A DNA stretch of 64,000 nucleotides, taken from NCBI RefSeq assembly GCF_020141465.1, contig NZ_JAHSPD010000001.1, positions 558,001 to 622,000 on the forward strand. The letters are read 5' to 3'. Numbering within the stretch: the first letter of the stretch is position 1; each line of letters starts with the position of its first letter. Position numbers and translations under genes: made by a program. The stretch is from Roseovarius carneus. GTDB lineage: Bacteria; Pseudomonadota; Alphaproteobacteria; Rhodobacterales; Rhodobacteraceae. Shown one piece after another: positions 19,382 through 28,698 of the stretch. The notes beneath the pieces were generated by a model. That model was given only the letters and a program-made list of their open reading frames with translations. It made no database searches and was not told the DNA's origin.

Positions 19382-19468
19382 CCGTAAGGTCAATCGACAG
19401 GTTCTTGCAAAGCGTGCCTATCTCGCTCAAACTGCGCCCAAATCAAACAAACACGCGGGAGAATGCAC

Positions 19469-21049
19469 ATGAAATCGACGATGGCACTTACCATAACAGC
19501 CATGCTGCTCGCCACAGCCGCCCCAGTGAGCGCGGAAACGCTGCGCTGGGCGCGGGCGGGTGATGCGCTGACACTTGATCCGCATGCCCAGAACGAAGGG
19601 CCCACCCACACCATACGTCACCAGATGTATGAGCCTTTGATCATCCGCGACGTCACCGGCGCTTTCGAGGCCGCCCTTGCCACCGATTGGGCCCCCAAGG
19701 CCGATGATCCCAATGTGTGGGTTTTCAATCTGCGTGAGGGGGTGACCTTCCACGATGGCGCGGCCTTTACCGCCGAAGACGTGGTCTTCAGCTTCGAGCG
19801 CGCCAAACAACCCAATTCGGACATGAAAGAGCTGATCGGCTCCATCACCGAAGTGCGCGCCGTGGATGACTTCACGGTTGAGATGGTGACAGACGGTCCA
19901 AACCCCATTCTGCCATCGAACCTGACCAACCTCTTTATCATGGACAAGACATGGACCGAGGCAAACGGCACCGTTGATGTGCAGGATTTTGAAGGCGGCG
20001 AGATCACATTCGCCACCACAAACGCCAACGGCACCGGCCCTTACGTGCTGCAAAGCCGCGAGCCGGATGTGAAAACGGTCATGACACGCAACGACGCCTA
20101 TTGGGGCATCGATCAGTTCCCGATGGAAGTGACCGAGATCGTCTACACACCAATCCAGAACGCCGCGACCCGTGTGGCCGCGATGCTGTCGGGCGAGGTG
20201 GATTTCCTCCAAGACATGCCCGTGCAGGATCTTGAGCGTGTGAACGCGGTCGAGGGTCTTGTGGTAAAGCAAGCGCCACAAAACCGCGTGATCTTCTTTG
20301 GCATGAACCAAGGGGCCGATGATATCGAGGCCGACAATGTCGACGGGGCCAACCCTCTGGCAGATGTGCGCGTGCGCAAGGCGATGTCGATGGCCATCAA
20401 CCGCGATGCGATCCAGCAAGTCGTGATGCGCGGCCAAAGCAAGCCCGCAGGCATGATCGCGCCGCCATTCGTCAACGGCTGGACCGCCGAGATGGACGCG
20501 GAATCCGCCACCGATATCGAAGGGGCCAAGGCGCTTCTGGCCGAAGCCGGGTATGCGGATGGGTTTTCGATCCGTCTGGATTGCCCCAATGACCGCTATG
20601 TGAACGACGAAGGCATCTGTCAGGCCGCCGTGGGTATGCTGGGTCAAATCGGCGTCACGGTCAATCTTGATGCCAAGCCAAAGGCGCAGCACTTCCCATT
20701 GATCACCGACAGCCAGACAGATTTCTACATGCTGGGCTGGGGCGTGCCGACCTACGATTCCGAATATGTCTTCAACTTCCTCGTGCATACGCGCGAAGAC
20801 GATATCGGCACATGGAATGGCACCGGATATTCCAACCCGGACCTCGACACGATGATCAAATCACTGGCATCGAACACCGATCTTGAGGCGCGCAACGCCG
20901 ATATCGCCAAAATCTGGCGGATCGTGCAGGACGAACAGCTCTACATTCCGGTTCACCACCAGGTGCTGAACTGGGGCATGTCCGAAAAAGTAGGCATTGA
21001 GGTCGATCCCGAGGATCAGCCAAAGGTCAAACATTTCACCATGAACTGA
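19469..21049 (+). CDS. Peptide/nickel-type ABC transporter substrate-binding protein (SBP family 5)
   Basis: Periplasmic solute-binding protein of about 526 residues. The signal peptide MKSTMALTITAMLLATAAPVSA is cleaved before ETLRWA. The mature start RWARAGDALTLDPHAQNEG is the family 5 pattern, and YEPLIIRD, FNLREGVTFHDGAAFTAEDVVFSFERA and VRKAMSMAINRDAI are further hallmarks. ATG 19469 is chosen because GGGAG lies 7-8 bases upstream; ATG 19463 is too close to that site. It heads a five-gene operon with two permeases and two ATPases. The ligand (dipeptide, oligopeptide or another small molecule) cannot be told from sequence. Confidence 0.93.
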   Translation: MKSTMALTITAMLLATAAPVSAETLRWARAGDALTLDPHAQNEGPTHTIRHQMYEPLIIRDVTGAFEAALATDWAPKADDPNVWVFNLREGVTFHDGAAFTAEDVVFSFERAKQPNSDMKELIGSITEVRAVDDFTVEMVTDGPNPILPSNLTNLFIMDKTWTEANGTVDVQDFEGGEITFATTNANGTGPYVLQSREPDVKTVMTRNDAYWGIDQFPMEVTEIVYTPIQNAATRVAAMLSGEVDFLQDMPVQDLERVNAVEGLVVKQAPQNRVIFFGMNQGADDIEADNVDGANPLADVRVRKAMSMAINRDAIQQVVMRGQSKPAGMIAPPFVNGWTAEMDAESATDIEGAKALLAEAGYADGFSIRLDCPNDRYVNDEGICQAAVGMLGQIGVTVNLDAKPKAQHFPLITDSQTDFYMLGWGVPTYDSEYVFNFLVHTREDDIGTWNGTGYSNPDLDTMIKSLASNTDLEARNADIAKIWRIVQDEQLYIPVHHQVLNWGMSEKVGIEVDPEDQPKVKHFTMN

Positions 21050-21058
21050 CCCAAAGCT

Positions 21059-21086
21059 GCGGCGCGCCTGAGACAGGGCGCGCCGC
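21059..21086 (+). terminator. Perfect 10-bp hairpin after the binding-protein gene
   Basis: The arms GCGGCGCGCC (21059-21068) and GGCGCGCCGC (21077-21086) pair perfectly around an 8-base loop, nine bases after the stop. There is no U-tract. Inside a transporter operon such a hairpin usually protects the upstream message or attenuates transcription, giving more binding protein than permease. Confidence 0.65.
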
Positions 21087-21207
21087 CACCCCGAGGGTCA
21101 TGTTTGTGAGAGGCGCGCCCGAGATATAAGCGCCGCGCCAGACCCTTCGCCACGAAATTCACCTGCGAGACCACCCTGTGCGGTCGGCTATTGGGGCAAT
21201 CATCACT

Positions 21208-22188
21208 ATGCTGGCCTACATCATCCGCCGCGTCGCGCAATCCGTCCTTGTCCTGCTGATCGTAGGGCTTGCGGCCTTTTCGATGTTCACCTTCGTGGGC
21301 GATCCCATCGACAACATGCTGGGGCAGGAGCGCACAGCCGCGGATATTGAGCGGCTGCGCATCCAGCTTGGTCTCGATCAGCCCTTCATCGTGCAATATT
21401 ACAAATTCCTCGAAGGGGCCTTGCAGGGCAATTTCGGGGTGAGCTACCGGCAAGGGCGCCCCGTGGCCGACATCTTGCTGGAGCGCGCGCCCGCCACGCT
21501 GGAACTTGCCGCCGTGTCGGGCGTGCTGGCCATTATCTTTGGCATCGCTTTCGGCGTGTTCACCGCGATCCGGCGCGATGGGTTCGTGTCCAATTTCATC
21601 ATGTCCGCGTCGCTCATCGGGGTCTCGCTGCCCACGTTCCTGATCGGTATCCTTTTGATCTACATCTTCTCGGTCGAGCTTGGCTGGCTGCCCAGTTTTG
21701 GCCGGGGCGAGACGGTCCAGATCGGCAACTGGTCCACCGGACTTCTGACCGCCTCGGGCCTCAAGGCGCTGATCCTGCCGTCCATCACCCTTGGGCTTTA
21801 CCAGATGACGCTAATCATGCGGCTGGTGCGCTCTGAGATGCTGGAGGTTTTGCGCCAGGACTATATCCGCTTTGCCCGCGCCCGAGGGCTGAAGGACCGG
21901 GCGATCAACTTCCGCCATGCGCTGAAAAACACGATGGTACCCGTCATCACCGTCATCGGCCTGCAACTGGGCGCGATCATTGCGTTCGCGATCATCACCG
22001 AGACAGTGTTTCAATGGCCCGGCGTGGGTCTGCTCTTCATCAACGCGGTTCAGTTCGTCGATATCCCCGTCATGGCTGCCTACCTGATGCTGATCTCGGT
22101 CATGTTCGTCGCGATCAACCTGATCGTGGACATTCTCTATTTCTTCATCGATCCGCGCTTGCGCGTTGATCGGGCAAAGGGCCACTGA
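21208..22188 (+). CDS. Peptide ABC transporter permease (DppB/OppB type)
   Basis: Inner-membrane permease of 326 residues with about six spans. It starts MLAYIIRRVAQSVLVLLIVGL, then has the conserved DPIDNMLGQE...RLRIQLGLDQPFIVQYY segment. The cytoplasmic EAA loop RSEMLEVLRQDYIRFARARGLKDRAINFRHALKN contacts the ATPases. ATG 21208 gives the usual family N-terminus; a GTG at 21178 would add ten residues. The stop and the next start share one base. It forms the channel with the following permease. Confidence 0.92.
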   Translation: MLAYIIRRVAQSVLVLLIVGLAAFSMFTFVGDPIDNMLGQERTAADIERLRIQLGLDQPFIVQYYKFLEGALQGNFGVSYRQGRPVADILLERAPATLELAAVSGVLAIIFGIAFGVFTAIRRDGFVSNFIMSASLIGVSLPTFLIGILLIYIFSVELGWLPSFGRGETVQIGNWSTGLLTASGLKALILPSITLGLYQMTLIMRLVRSEMLEVLRQDYIRFARARGLKDRAINFRHALKNTMVPVITVIGLQLGAIIAFAIITETVFQWPGVGLLFINAVQFVDIPVMAAYLMLISVMFVAINLIVDILYFFIDPRLRVDRAKGH

Positions 22189-23144
22189 TGACAGATATAC
22201 CAGCAGAACCTCCCGCAAAGACGGTGGAGAAATCGCGGCTGCGCGTATTCCTAGACAGCGACATCTACTACGCGTTTCGTAAATCCCCCGTTGCGGTCGT
22301 GTCGGCCATTGTGGTCAGCATCTTGATCCTTGCCGCCCTCTTTGCCCCGTGGATCGCACCGACCAACCCGTTTGATCCCGCATCTCTCAACCTGATGAAC
22401 GGCTTCACCGGGCCAATGGCCCCCAACGCATTCACCGGCGAGGTCTTCTTGCTGGGCACCGATGACCAAGGGCGCGATGTGTTCTCGACCATTCTCTACG
22501 GGATGCGCGTGTCGCTCTTTGTGGGCGTAGCCGCGGTCTTGCTCGCCATGGTTCTCGGCATCACCCTCGGGCTGATTTCGGGCTATGTGGGCGGCTGGAC
22601 CGAGACGATCATCATGCGCACCGCCGATGTGCAGTTGACGTTTCCATCCATCCTCGTGGCCATGCTGATCTTCGGTGTGGCAAAGGGGTTTACGCCCGTG
22701 GAATACCGCAATCAAATGGCGATCTGGGTCCTGATCCTCGCCATCGGGCTCAGCGAATGGGTGCAGTTTGCACGTGTCGTGCGCGGGGCGACGCTGGTTG
22801 AAAAGCGCAAGGAATATGTCGAGGCCGCGCGTCTGATCGGGCGCTCGCCCTTCGCCATCATGCTGCGCCATATCCTGCCCAACGTCCTGTCGCCGGTGCT
22901 GGTCATCGCCACGATTTCGCTCGCGCTTGCCATTATCGCCGAGGCCACGCTGAGCTTTCTTGGCGTCGGCGCGCCCGCAACACAGCCCTCGCTCGGCACG
23001 TTGATCCGCATTGGCCAAGGGTTCCTCTTCTCCGGCGAATGGTGGATTTTGCTCTTTCCCGCCATCACCCTGCTGATGCTGGCGCTCAGCGTGAATTTGC
23101 TAGGTGATTGGCTGCGCGACGCGCTCAATCCGAGGCTGCGCTGA
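22188..23144 (+). CDS. Peptide ABC transporter permease (DppC/OppC type)
   Basis: Second permease, 318 residues. After a cytoplasmic N-terminus, DIYYAFRKSPVAVVSAIVVSILIL is TM1. LLGTDDQGRDVFSTILYGMRVSLFVG is the hallmark of DppC. The EAA loop is LVEKRKEYVEAARLIGRSPFAIMLRHILPN, and the end LGDWLRDALNPRLR is canonical. The start overlaps the previous stop by one base (TGATG), and the same arrangement joins it to the ATPase gene, indicating translational coupling. Confidence 0.94.
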   Translation: MTDIPAEPPAKTVEKSRLRVFLDSDIYYAFRKSPVAVVSAIVVSILILAALFAPWIAPTNPFDPASLNLMNGFTGPMAPNAFTGEVFLLGTDDQGRDVFSTILYGMRVSLFVGVAAVLLAMVLGITLGLISGYVGGWTETIIMRTADVQLTFPSILVAMLIFGVAKGFTPVEYRNQMAIWVLILAIGLSEWVQFARVVRGATLVEKRKEYVEAARLIGRSPFAIMLRHILPNVLSPVLVIATISLALAIIAEATLSFLGVGAPATQPSLGTLIRIGQGFLFSGEWWILLFPAITLLMLALSVNLLGDWLRDALNPRLR

Positions 23145-24118
23145 TGTCCGGTCCAGTCCTGTCCATCCGCAACCTCTCGGTTGAGATCCCCACGCGCAGC
23201 GGGATCGTGAAGCCGGTGGATGGCGTGAGCTACGACATTCATGCAGGCGAAATCCTCGGTGTCGTTGGTGAAAGCGGCGCGGGCAAGTCAATGGCCGGCA
23301 ACGCCGTGATCGGCCTTCTGAACCCGCCTGCGCATATCGCGGCGGGGGAGATCTGGTTGAACGGCAACCGCATTGATGCGCTCAAGGGCGAGGCCATGCG
23401 CAGCCTGCGTGGCAAAGACATCGGCATGGTGTTTCAAGATCCTCTAACCTCGCTGAACCCGCTTCTCAGCATCGGGGATCAGCTGACCGAGACCATGCTC
23501 ACCCACCTCGCGATCAACCGCGCGGAGGCCGAGCGCCGCGCCGTAGAGGCGCTTGAAGAGGTGGGCATCCCCGGAGCCGCCCAGCGCATCGGCAGCTATC
23601 CGCATGAGTTCAGCGGCGGGATGCGCCAGCGGGTCGTTATCGCGCTGGCCCTGTGTGCAGAGCCGTCGCTGATCATCGCGGATGAGCCGACAACCGCGCT
23701 TGATGTCTCGGTGCAGGCGCAGATCATTGCCCTGCTGAAACGGCTCTGCCGCGACCGTGGCACCGCCGTGATGCTGATCACCCATGATATGGGCGTCATT
23801 GCGGAGGCCGCGGACCGCGTCGCGGTCATGTATGCCGGACGGCTGGCCGAGATTGGCGCGGTGCGCGACGTGCTGACCCAGCCGCAACACCCCTACACAA
23901 GCGGCCTCATGGCTTCGACCCCGCTGGCATCAAAAGGCAAGGCGCGGCTTCACCAGATTGAAGGCGCGATGCCACGGCTGAACAATGTGCCCGAAGGGTG
24001 CCCGTTCAACCCGCGATGTGGATATGCGCAAGACAAATGCCGCGCGGCCCCCTCCCCGCAAATCTCGGACGGGCACGCAGCATGCTGGTTCCCACTACTG
24101 TCCGAGAAGGTATCTTAA
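23144..24118 (+). CDS. Peptide ABC transporter ATP-binding protein (DppD/OppD type)
   Basis: ABC ATPase of 324 residues. It has Walker A GESGAGKS, Q-loop MVFQDPLTSLNP, signature FSGGMRQRV, Walker B LIIADEPTTALD and H-loop THDMG. The C-terminal oligopeptide domain has Cys residues in EGCPFNPRCGYAQDKC and HAACWFP, which in some relatives bind an iron-sulfur cluster. The start is fixed by the one-base overlap with the permease stop. It pairs with the following DppF-like ATPase. Confidence 0.94.
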   Translation: MSGPVLSIRNLSVEIPTRSGIVKPVDGVSYDIHAGEILGVVGESGAGKSMAGNAVIGLLNPPAHIAAGEIWLNGNRIDALKGEAMRSLRGKDIGMVFQDPLTSLNPLLSIGDQLTETMLTHLAINRAEAERRAVEALEEVGIPGAAQRIGSYPHEFSGGMRQRVVIALALCAEPSLIIADEPTTALDVSVQAQIIALLKRLCRDRGTAVMLITHDMGVIAEAADRVAVMYAGRLAEIGAVRDVLTQPQHPYTSGLMASTPLASKGKARLHQIEGAMPRLNNVPEGCPFNPRCGYAQDKCRAAPSPQISDGHAACWFPLLSEKVS

Positions 24119-25080
24119 TGGCGCTGATTTCCGTAAAGAACCTGACCCGCGTTTTTGACGTCTCCAAGCCATGGCTCAACCGGGTGATTGAGCGGCGGCC
24201 AAAGGCATTTCTGACGGCTGTCTCGGACGTGGATTTCGACGTGGCCGCGCGCAGCACTTATGCGTTGGTCGGTGAAAGCGGGTCCGGTAAATCCACCATT
24301 GGTCGCATGTTGGTCGGGCTCTTGACCCCCTCGGAAGGCACGGTCGAGATCAACGGCGTGAACCTCGCCACCGAGACGGATGCGGGTAAGGTCGACGTCA
24401 TCCGCTCCGACATTCAGATGATTTTCCAAGACCCTTTTGCCTCGCTCAACCCGCGCTGGCGGGTGCGCGACATTATTGTGGAGCCTGTAGTCGCGCGGGG
24501 CGGCGACGCAAAAGGGCTTGCCGAAAAGCTGCTGGAGCAGGTGGGGCTCTCACCGCTTGATGCAGGTAAATTCCCACATGAGTTTTCGGGCGGGCAGAGG
24601 CAACGCATTTGCATAGCCCGCGCGCTCTCATCCGAGCCCAAGCTGATCGTGTGCGACGAGCCTACATCGGCCCTTGATGTCTCGGTGCAAGCGCAAGTCC
24701 TGAATTTGATGAGCGATCTCAAGGATGATTTCGGCCTGACCTATGTGCTGATCAGCCACGATCTGACCGTGGTTCAGCATATGGCGGACCGTATCGGCGT
24801 GCTCTATCTTGGCCGATTGGTGGAGGAGGCAAGCCCCGAGGATCTCTTCGCCAACACCAAGCACCCCTATACCAAAATGCTGCTCGAAGCCGCGCCCAGA
24901 ATGGACGGGTTTGGCCGTGAGGCGACCCTGCCTGAGGGTGAAATCCCCGATCCGATCAACCCGCCGCCGGGCTGCGCGTTCAATCCACGCTGCCCGATTG
25001 CCACGGATATTTGCAGGCAGAAACGGCCCGCGATGCGTCTGCTTGGTGATACGCGCGTGGCGTGCCATCTGGCTGAGTAG
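24118..25080 (+). CDS. Peptide ABC transporter ATP-binding protein (DppF/OppF type)
   Basis: ABC ATPase of 320 residues, last gene of the operon. It has Walker A GESGSGKST, MIFQDPFASLNPRWRV, signature FSGGQRQRICIARALS, Walker B LIVCDEPTSALD and SHDLTVV. The C-terminal domain has PPGCAFNPRCPIATDIC and VACHL with the conserved cysteines. Its ATG shares a base with the previous TAA (TAATG). The next gene is a regulator 233 bases away; no clear terminator was found. Confidence 0.94.
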   Translation: MALISVKNLTRVFDVSKPWLNRVIERRPKAFLTAVSDVDFDVAARSTYALVGESGSGKSTIGRMLVGLLTPSEGTVEINGVNLATETDAGKVDVIRSDIQMIFQDPFASLNPRWRVRDIIVEPVVARGGDAKGLAEKLLEQVGLSPLDAGKFPHEFSGGQRQRICIARALSSEPKLIVCDEPTSALDVSVQAQVLNLMSDLKDDFGLTYVLISHDLTVVQHMADRIGVLYLGRLVEEASPEDLFANTKHPYTKMLLEAAPRMDGFGREATLPEGEIPDPINPPPGCAFNPRCPIATDICRQKRPAMRLLGDTRVACHLAE

Positions 25081-25313
25081 CGCCTTGCACCGCCGTGTGG
25101 CGCGCTCCAATCGGTTCTAAGGACGCGAAAACAGCAAAAAGTTGCCATGTGTCACGGTGATCCCTTAGCATGGGGTCAGCGGTTAGAGGACAATAACCAT
25201 GGCCAGCGTTTCAAAGGATGATTTCCGCACACCCCAAGCCGCCAGTCTTGTGCCCAACACAGCACGACGCGGGCAAGCGTCCCTTCGTCACCCCACAGCC
25301 GTAACGGTCCGCC

Positions 25314-26714
25314 ATGTCCATCATTGCCAGTGACCGCCCAGACACCCCACAAAAGACCGGAAAGACCGGCATCTCAGACGGGTATGCTCAGGCATTGACG
25401 GGCGCAAGAGTGCTGGTTGTCGATGACGAGCCCGGCATGCGCAACTTTCTAAAGAAGGTGCTGGACGGGTTTTGCGCCAAAGTCGATGTGACCGAGCACA
25501 CCGAAGAGGCATCCAAGCTTCTGGACGCAAACAGCTATGATGTCATCGTTCTGGACAACATCATGCCCGACAAATGCGGGCTTGATTGGTTGGCGGAGCA
25601 ACGCCAGATCGGCCTTTTCAGCGACGCCATCCTGATCACCGCCCACGCTGATCTTGATACCGCGATCCAAGCCATCAGAGCGGGGGCCAGCGATTTTCTG
25701 GTGAAGCCCTTCCGCTCCAATCAGGTGCTCAACGCGATTGCCCATTCGTTGGAGCGCGCCCGCCTCAGACGCCAGAACATGGTGCTGCGCCACGAACTTG
25801 AGCTGCACAAGGATCACCTCAAGCACCGCAATGCGCTTGTCGGAAGCTCGCCCGAGATCAGCCATGTCCGCGAGGTTATCGAGCGCGCGGCGCAATCCTA
25901 TGCCCATGTCGTCATTCGCGGGGAGGTCGGATCAGGCAAACAGGTCGCAGCCCGCATGTTGCACGCCGCCTCGGCGCGCGCGGACAATCCCTTCGTCTGG
26001 CTCCAATGTTACGGGATGACAGAAAAAACCTTTCAGGAGCGGCTCTTTGGCAGGCTGGACCCCGAAACCGGCGACGCGTTCCAAGGCAAGGAGGGTATGT
26101 TGCTCAGCGCGGCGGGCGGCGCGCTCTATCTCGAAGATGTCGAAAAGCTTTCGCCCGGGTGCCAGAATATCCTGAGCGAGCTTCTCAGCACCGGGCGTTT
26201 CAGCCCGCTGGGCGCACGGCGCAGTGTGGAGTTGGACGTGCGGATCATCAGCTCCACCACACGTCCCTTGGCAGAGATCACCAACACGTTCGGCTTTCGC
26301 ACCGATCTTTTCTACCTGCTCACCGTGGTTGAGATCGTGCTGCCGCCCCTGCGTGAGCGGGTCGAAGATATTCTGGAGCTTGTCTCCTTTTTCTCTGAAA
26401 ATCTGGCAAAGCGCATGAGCGCTACTTTGCCCGCGCTGTCCACGACGGCCCGCCGCCGCTTTTTGTCCCATAGCTGGCCGGGCAATGTCATGGAGCTTCG
26501 CAACACGGTGGAGCGCGCCCTCATTCACGGTGATTTTGACACAGCCCTCGGCCAAAGCGCCGATCTGCATGACATGGACAGCCTCGCTGCGGTGGAGCAG
26601 CGCCATATTCTGACCGTTCTGGATGCCTGTCACGGCAATCGCGCTGAGGCCGCCCGCCGTTTGGGCGTGGCGCGCAAAACCATAGATCGCAAATGTCAAA
26701 GCTGGGGCATTTGA
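25314..26714 (+). CDS. NtrC-like response regulator with degenerate AAA+ domain
   Basis: A 466-residue regulator. The receiver domain (about 31-150) has VVDDE, phosphoacceptor Asp81 in VIVLDNIMP, Thr in ITAHAD and Lys in LVKPF. The AAA+ domain (about 175-365) has Walker A GEVGSGKQ (203-210), but the GAFTGA loop is replaced by GDAFQG (253-258) and the Walker B acidic pair is Glu-Asp (274-275) instead of Asp-Glu. A Fis-type helix-turn-helix (RAEAARRLGVARKTIDRKC) ends the protein. Without GAFTGA it probably does not activate sigma-54 RNA polymerase. It may work with the housekeeping sigma factor or repress. The sensor kinase starts one base after its stop. Confidence 0.88.
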   Translation: MSIIASDRPDTPQKTGKTGISDGYAQALTGARVLVVDDEPGMRNFLKKVLDGFCAKVDVTEHTEEASKLLDANSYDVIVLDNIMPDKCGLDWLAEQRQIGLFSDAILITAHADLDTAIQAIRAGASDFLVKPFRSNQVLNAIAHSLERARLRRQNMVLRHELELHKDHLKHRNALVGSSPEISHVREVIERAAQSYAHVVIRGEVGSGKQVAARMLHAASARADNPFVWLQCYGMTEKTFQERLFGRLDPETGDAFQGKEGMLLSAAGGALYLEDVEKLSPGCQNILSELLSTGRFSPLGARRSVELDVRIISSTTRPLAEITNTFGFRTDLFYLLTVVEIVLPPLRERVEDILELVSFFSENLAKRMSATLPALSTTARRRFLSHSWPGNVMELRNTVERALIHGDFDTALGQSADLHDMDSLAAVEQRHILTVLDACHGNRAEAARRLGVARKTIDRKCQSWGI

Positions 26715-26715
26715 G

Positions 26716-28698
26716 GTGATCCGATCCGTTCGGTGGCGGCTCTTGCTGATGGCGCTGTTGCCGTTGATCTTGATGCTGCCGCTTCTCTTTGGCCTCGCGA
26801 TGCTGCGCTGGATCAATCAGTATGATGATCTGGTCATCGCCAAAGTGGCCAGCGATCTACGCGTGGCCGAGCAATATTTCGGCCGCATCGAGGAAACGCA
26901 GGCCGCAGAAGTTGCGGCCGTGGGCAAATCCCTGGACTTCGCCGAAGCGGTATCTGGCGGCGACGGCGCAGTCAGCGCGTTTCTCGACACCAAACGCGCG
27001 GAGATTGGGCTGGATTTCCTGATCCTCGGCTCATTGTCCGATCCACAAATGCCCGAGACCCTGCGCGAAGTGGCCCTGACTGCGACCACGGATGCGCCCA
27101 GCGCCCATCTTGTGCTGCTCAGCGCCACGGTTCAGAAAGCAATCTCCGAGCCCCTCGCCGCACGGGCCGCGATCCCGCTCGTGCCAACGCAAGCCGCGCG
27201 CGCGATTGCGCGTGATGTGGAAAGCCGCGGCATGTTCATCCTCGCCGCATACCGGCTGTCGGACCCGGATATGGTCCTGCTGGGTGGGCGGCTTTTGAAC
27301 CGCAACCTTGATTTCATCGACACGATGAACGCACTGGTCCACCGCGACGAAACTGGCGCCGTCTCGCGGGCCGGCACGACCACCCTGTTTCTCGAAGATG
27401 TGCGGATATCGACCAATGTCCGGCTCTTTGAAGGCTCGCGCGCCTTGGGCACGCGTGTGTCCGAGGCCGTCTGGCAGAAGGTGATGGTGACCGGGCAGAC
27501 ATGGCTCAACCGAGCGTTTGTCGTGAACGATTGGTATATTTCCGGCTACGTCCCGCTCACGGATGTCTTCGGCGACCGGATCGGGATGCTCTACACAGGC
27601 TTTCTCGAAGCGCCCTTCATCGCTCAGCGCAACGCGACGGTGCTGGCGCTGATCCTCGCCTTCGTCACCGTGATCGGCCTCTCAGCCCCGCTTTTCTTGT
27701 GGCTCGCGCGGGGCATTTTCGCACCTTTGGAGATGATGACGGCAACCATGGCACGGGCGGAGGCGGGGGCGCTCGATGCGCGGATCGGGCCGGTGGACGA
27801 GAACAGCGAAATCGGGGCCGTGGCGCGCCATCTCGACCGTCTTCTTGATCAGGTCGAGGAGCGTGACGCTTCCTTGCGCGACTATGCCGACAACCTCAAC
27901 AACCTGGTCGCACAGCGCACCCAAGAGCTTCAAGAAGCCAATCACAAGCTGGAGGCCACGTTTACCCAATTGGTCATGGCGGAAAAGCTGGCCTCCATCG
28001 GGGAGATCACGGCGGGTGTCGCCCATGAGATCAACAATCCCGTGGCCGTCATTCAGGGCAATCTGGAGGTGGTCCGCATGGGGCTCACGCCACGGCAACA
28101 AGACGATATGAAGATCGAGCTTGACCTGATTGACGCCCAAACCCACCGGATCAACGTCATGGTCGGGAAGTTGCTGAACTTCACCCGGCCTGACGAGATG
28201 TCCGACCTGATCGCATCGCTGCGGGCGGACAAAGCGGTGCGGGATTCGCTGATCCTTGTTGCCGCCGATCTGCGCGCACACAAGATCGACACGGTCATAA
28301 GCCACATCCCCAGCCCCATATTCAGAGCGGTCGAGACCGAGCTTCAGCAAGTGTTGGTCAACCTCTTCACCAATGCGATGCAAGCCATGGACATGGGCGG
28401 CACACTCACCATCCACACAAGACCTGCGGCGCGCGACAGCGTGTCCGGGGCCGAGATCGTGGTCAGTGATAGCGGGCCGGGCATCCCGGCAGACACGCTC
28501 GACAATGTGTTTGACCCCTTCATGACGACAAAGCAGGGCACCGGCTCGGGGCTGGGGCTGTCGATCAGCCAGAGCTTAGTGACCCGAGTCGGCGGTTTGA
28601 TCAGCGTCAAGAGCATGCCGGGCCAAGGTGCGACATTTAGCGTCTGGTTTCCGGCGGCGGACAATTCGCCCCGAGTGGCTGCAAAAGACCCCACATAA
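26716..28698 (+). CDS. Membrane sensor histidine kinase
   Basis: A 660-residue two-component sensor. TM1 is at about 8-32, a roughly 270-residue periplasmic domain of double-Cache appearance follows, TM2 is at about 306-332, then a HAMP linker (IFAPLEMMTATMARAEAG) and a coiled coil (RTQELQEANHKLEATFTQL). The HisKA domain has phosphoacceptor His437 in AGVAHEINNPVAV. The ATPase domain has N-box NLFTNAMQAM, DSGPGIP, FDPFMTTKQGTGSGLGL and GQGATFSVWFP. The start is a GTG one base after the regulator stop, so the pair is coupled. The AHEINNP type resembles DctB/NtrB-like kinases. The signal is unknown; the downstream ABC operon is a likely target. Confidence 0.92.
   Translation: MIRSVRWRLLLMALLPLILMLPLLFGLAMLRWINQYDDLVIAKVASDLRVAEQYFGRIEETQAAEVAAVGKSLDFAEAVSGGDGAVSAFLDTKRAEIGLDFLILGSLSDPQMPETLREVALTATTDAPSAHLVLLSATVQKAISEPLAARAAIPLVPTQAARAIARDVESRGMFILAAYRLSDPDMVLLGGRLLNRNLDFIDTMNALVHRDETGAVSRAGTTTLFLEDVRISTNVRLFEGSRALGTRVSEAVWQKVMVTGQTWLNRAFVVNDWYISGYVPLTDVFGDRIGMLYTGFLEAPFIAQRNATVLALILAFVTVIGLSAPLFLWLARGIFAPLEMMTATMARAEAGALDARIGPVDENSEIGAVARHLDRLLDQVEERDASLRDYADNLNNLVAQRTQELQEANHKLEATFTQLVMAEKLASIGEITAGVAHEINNPVAVIQGNLEVVRMGLTPRQQDDMKIELDLIDAQTHRINVMVGKLLNFTRPDEMSDLIASLRADKAVRDSLILVAADLRAHKIDTVISHIPSPIFRAVETELQQVLVNLFTNAMQAMDMGGTLTIHTRPAARDSVSGAEIVVSDSGPGIPADTLDNVFDPFMTTKQGTGSGLGLSISQSLVTRVGGLISVKSMPGQGATFSVWFPAADNSPRVAAKDPT

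Larger units (their letters stand above)
18978..19468. other. Intergenic region upstream of the peptide ABC operon
   Basis: These 491 bases carry no gene I can support. From left to right they contain two terminator-like hairpins (19019-19066), a perfect 9-bp inverted repeat (19214-19250) and three spaced GCCTG elements (19336-19381). AT content is higher than in the flanking genes. A leftward open frame at 19116-19430 has no recognisable similarity or ribosome site. Confidence 0.5.

Noticed and set aside
19116..19430. 104-codon leftward frame in the region before the peptide operon
   Set aside because: No ribosome site, no similarity, and it covers two candidate regulatory repeats; the region is better read as non-coding.
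19427..20788. 453-codon leftward frame over the peptide-binding protein gene
   Set aside because: Antisense mirror of a well-supported SBP gene; composition typical of a shadow frame.
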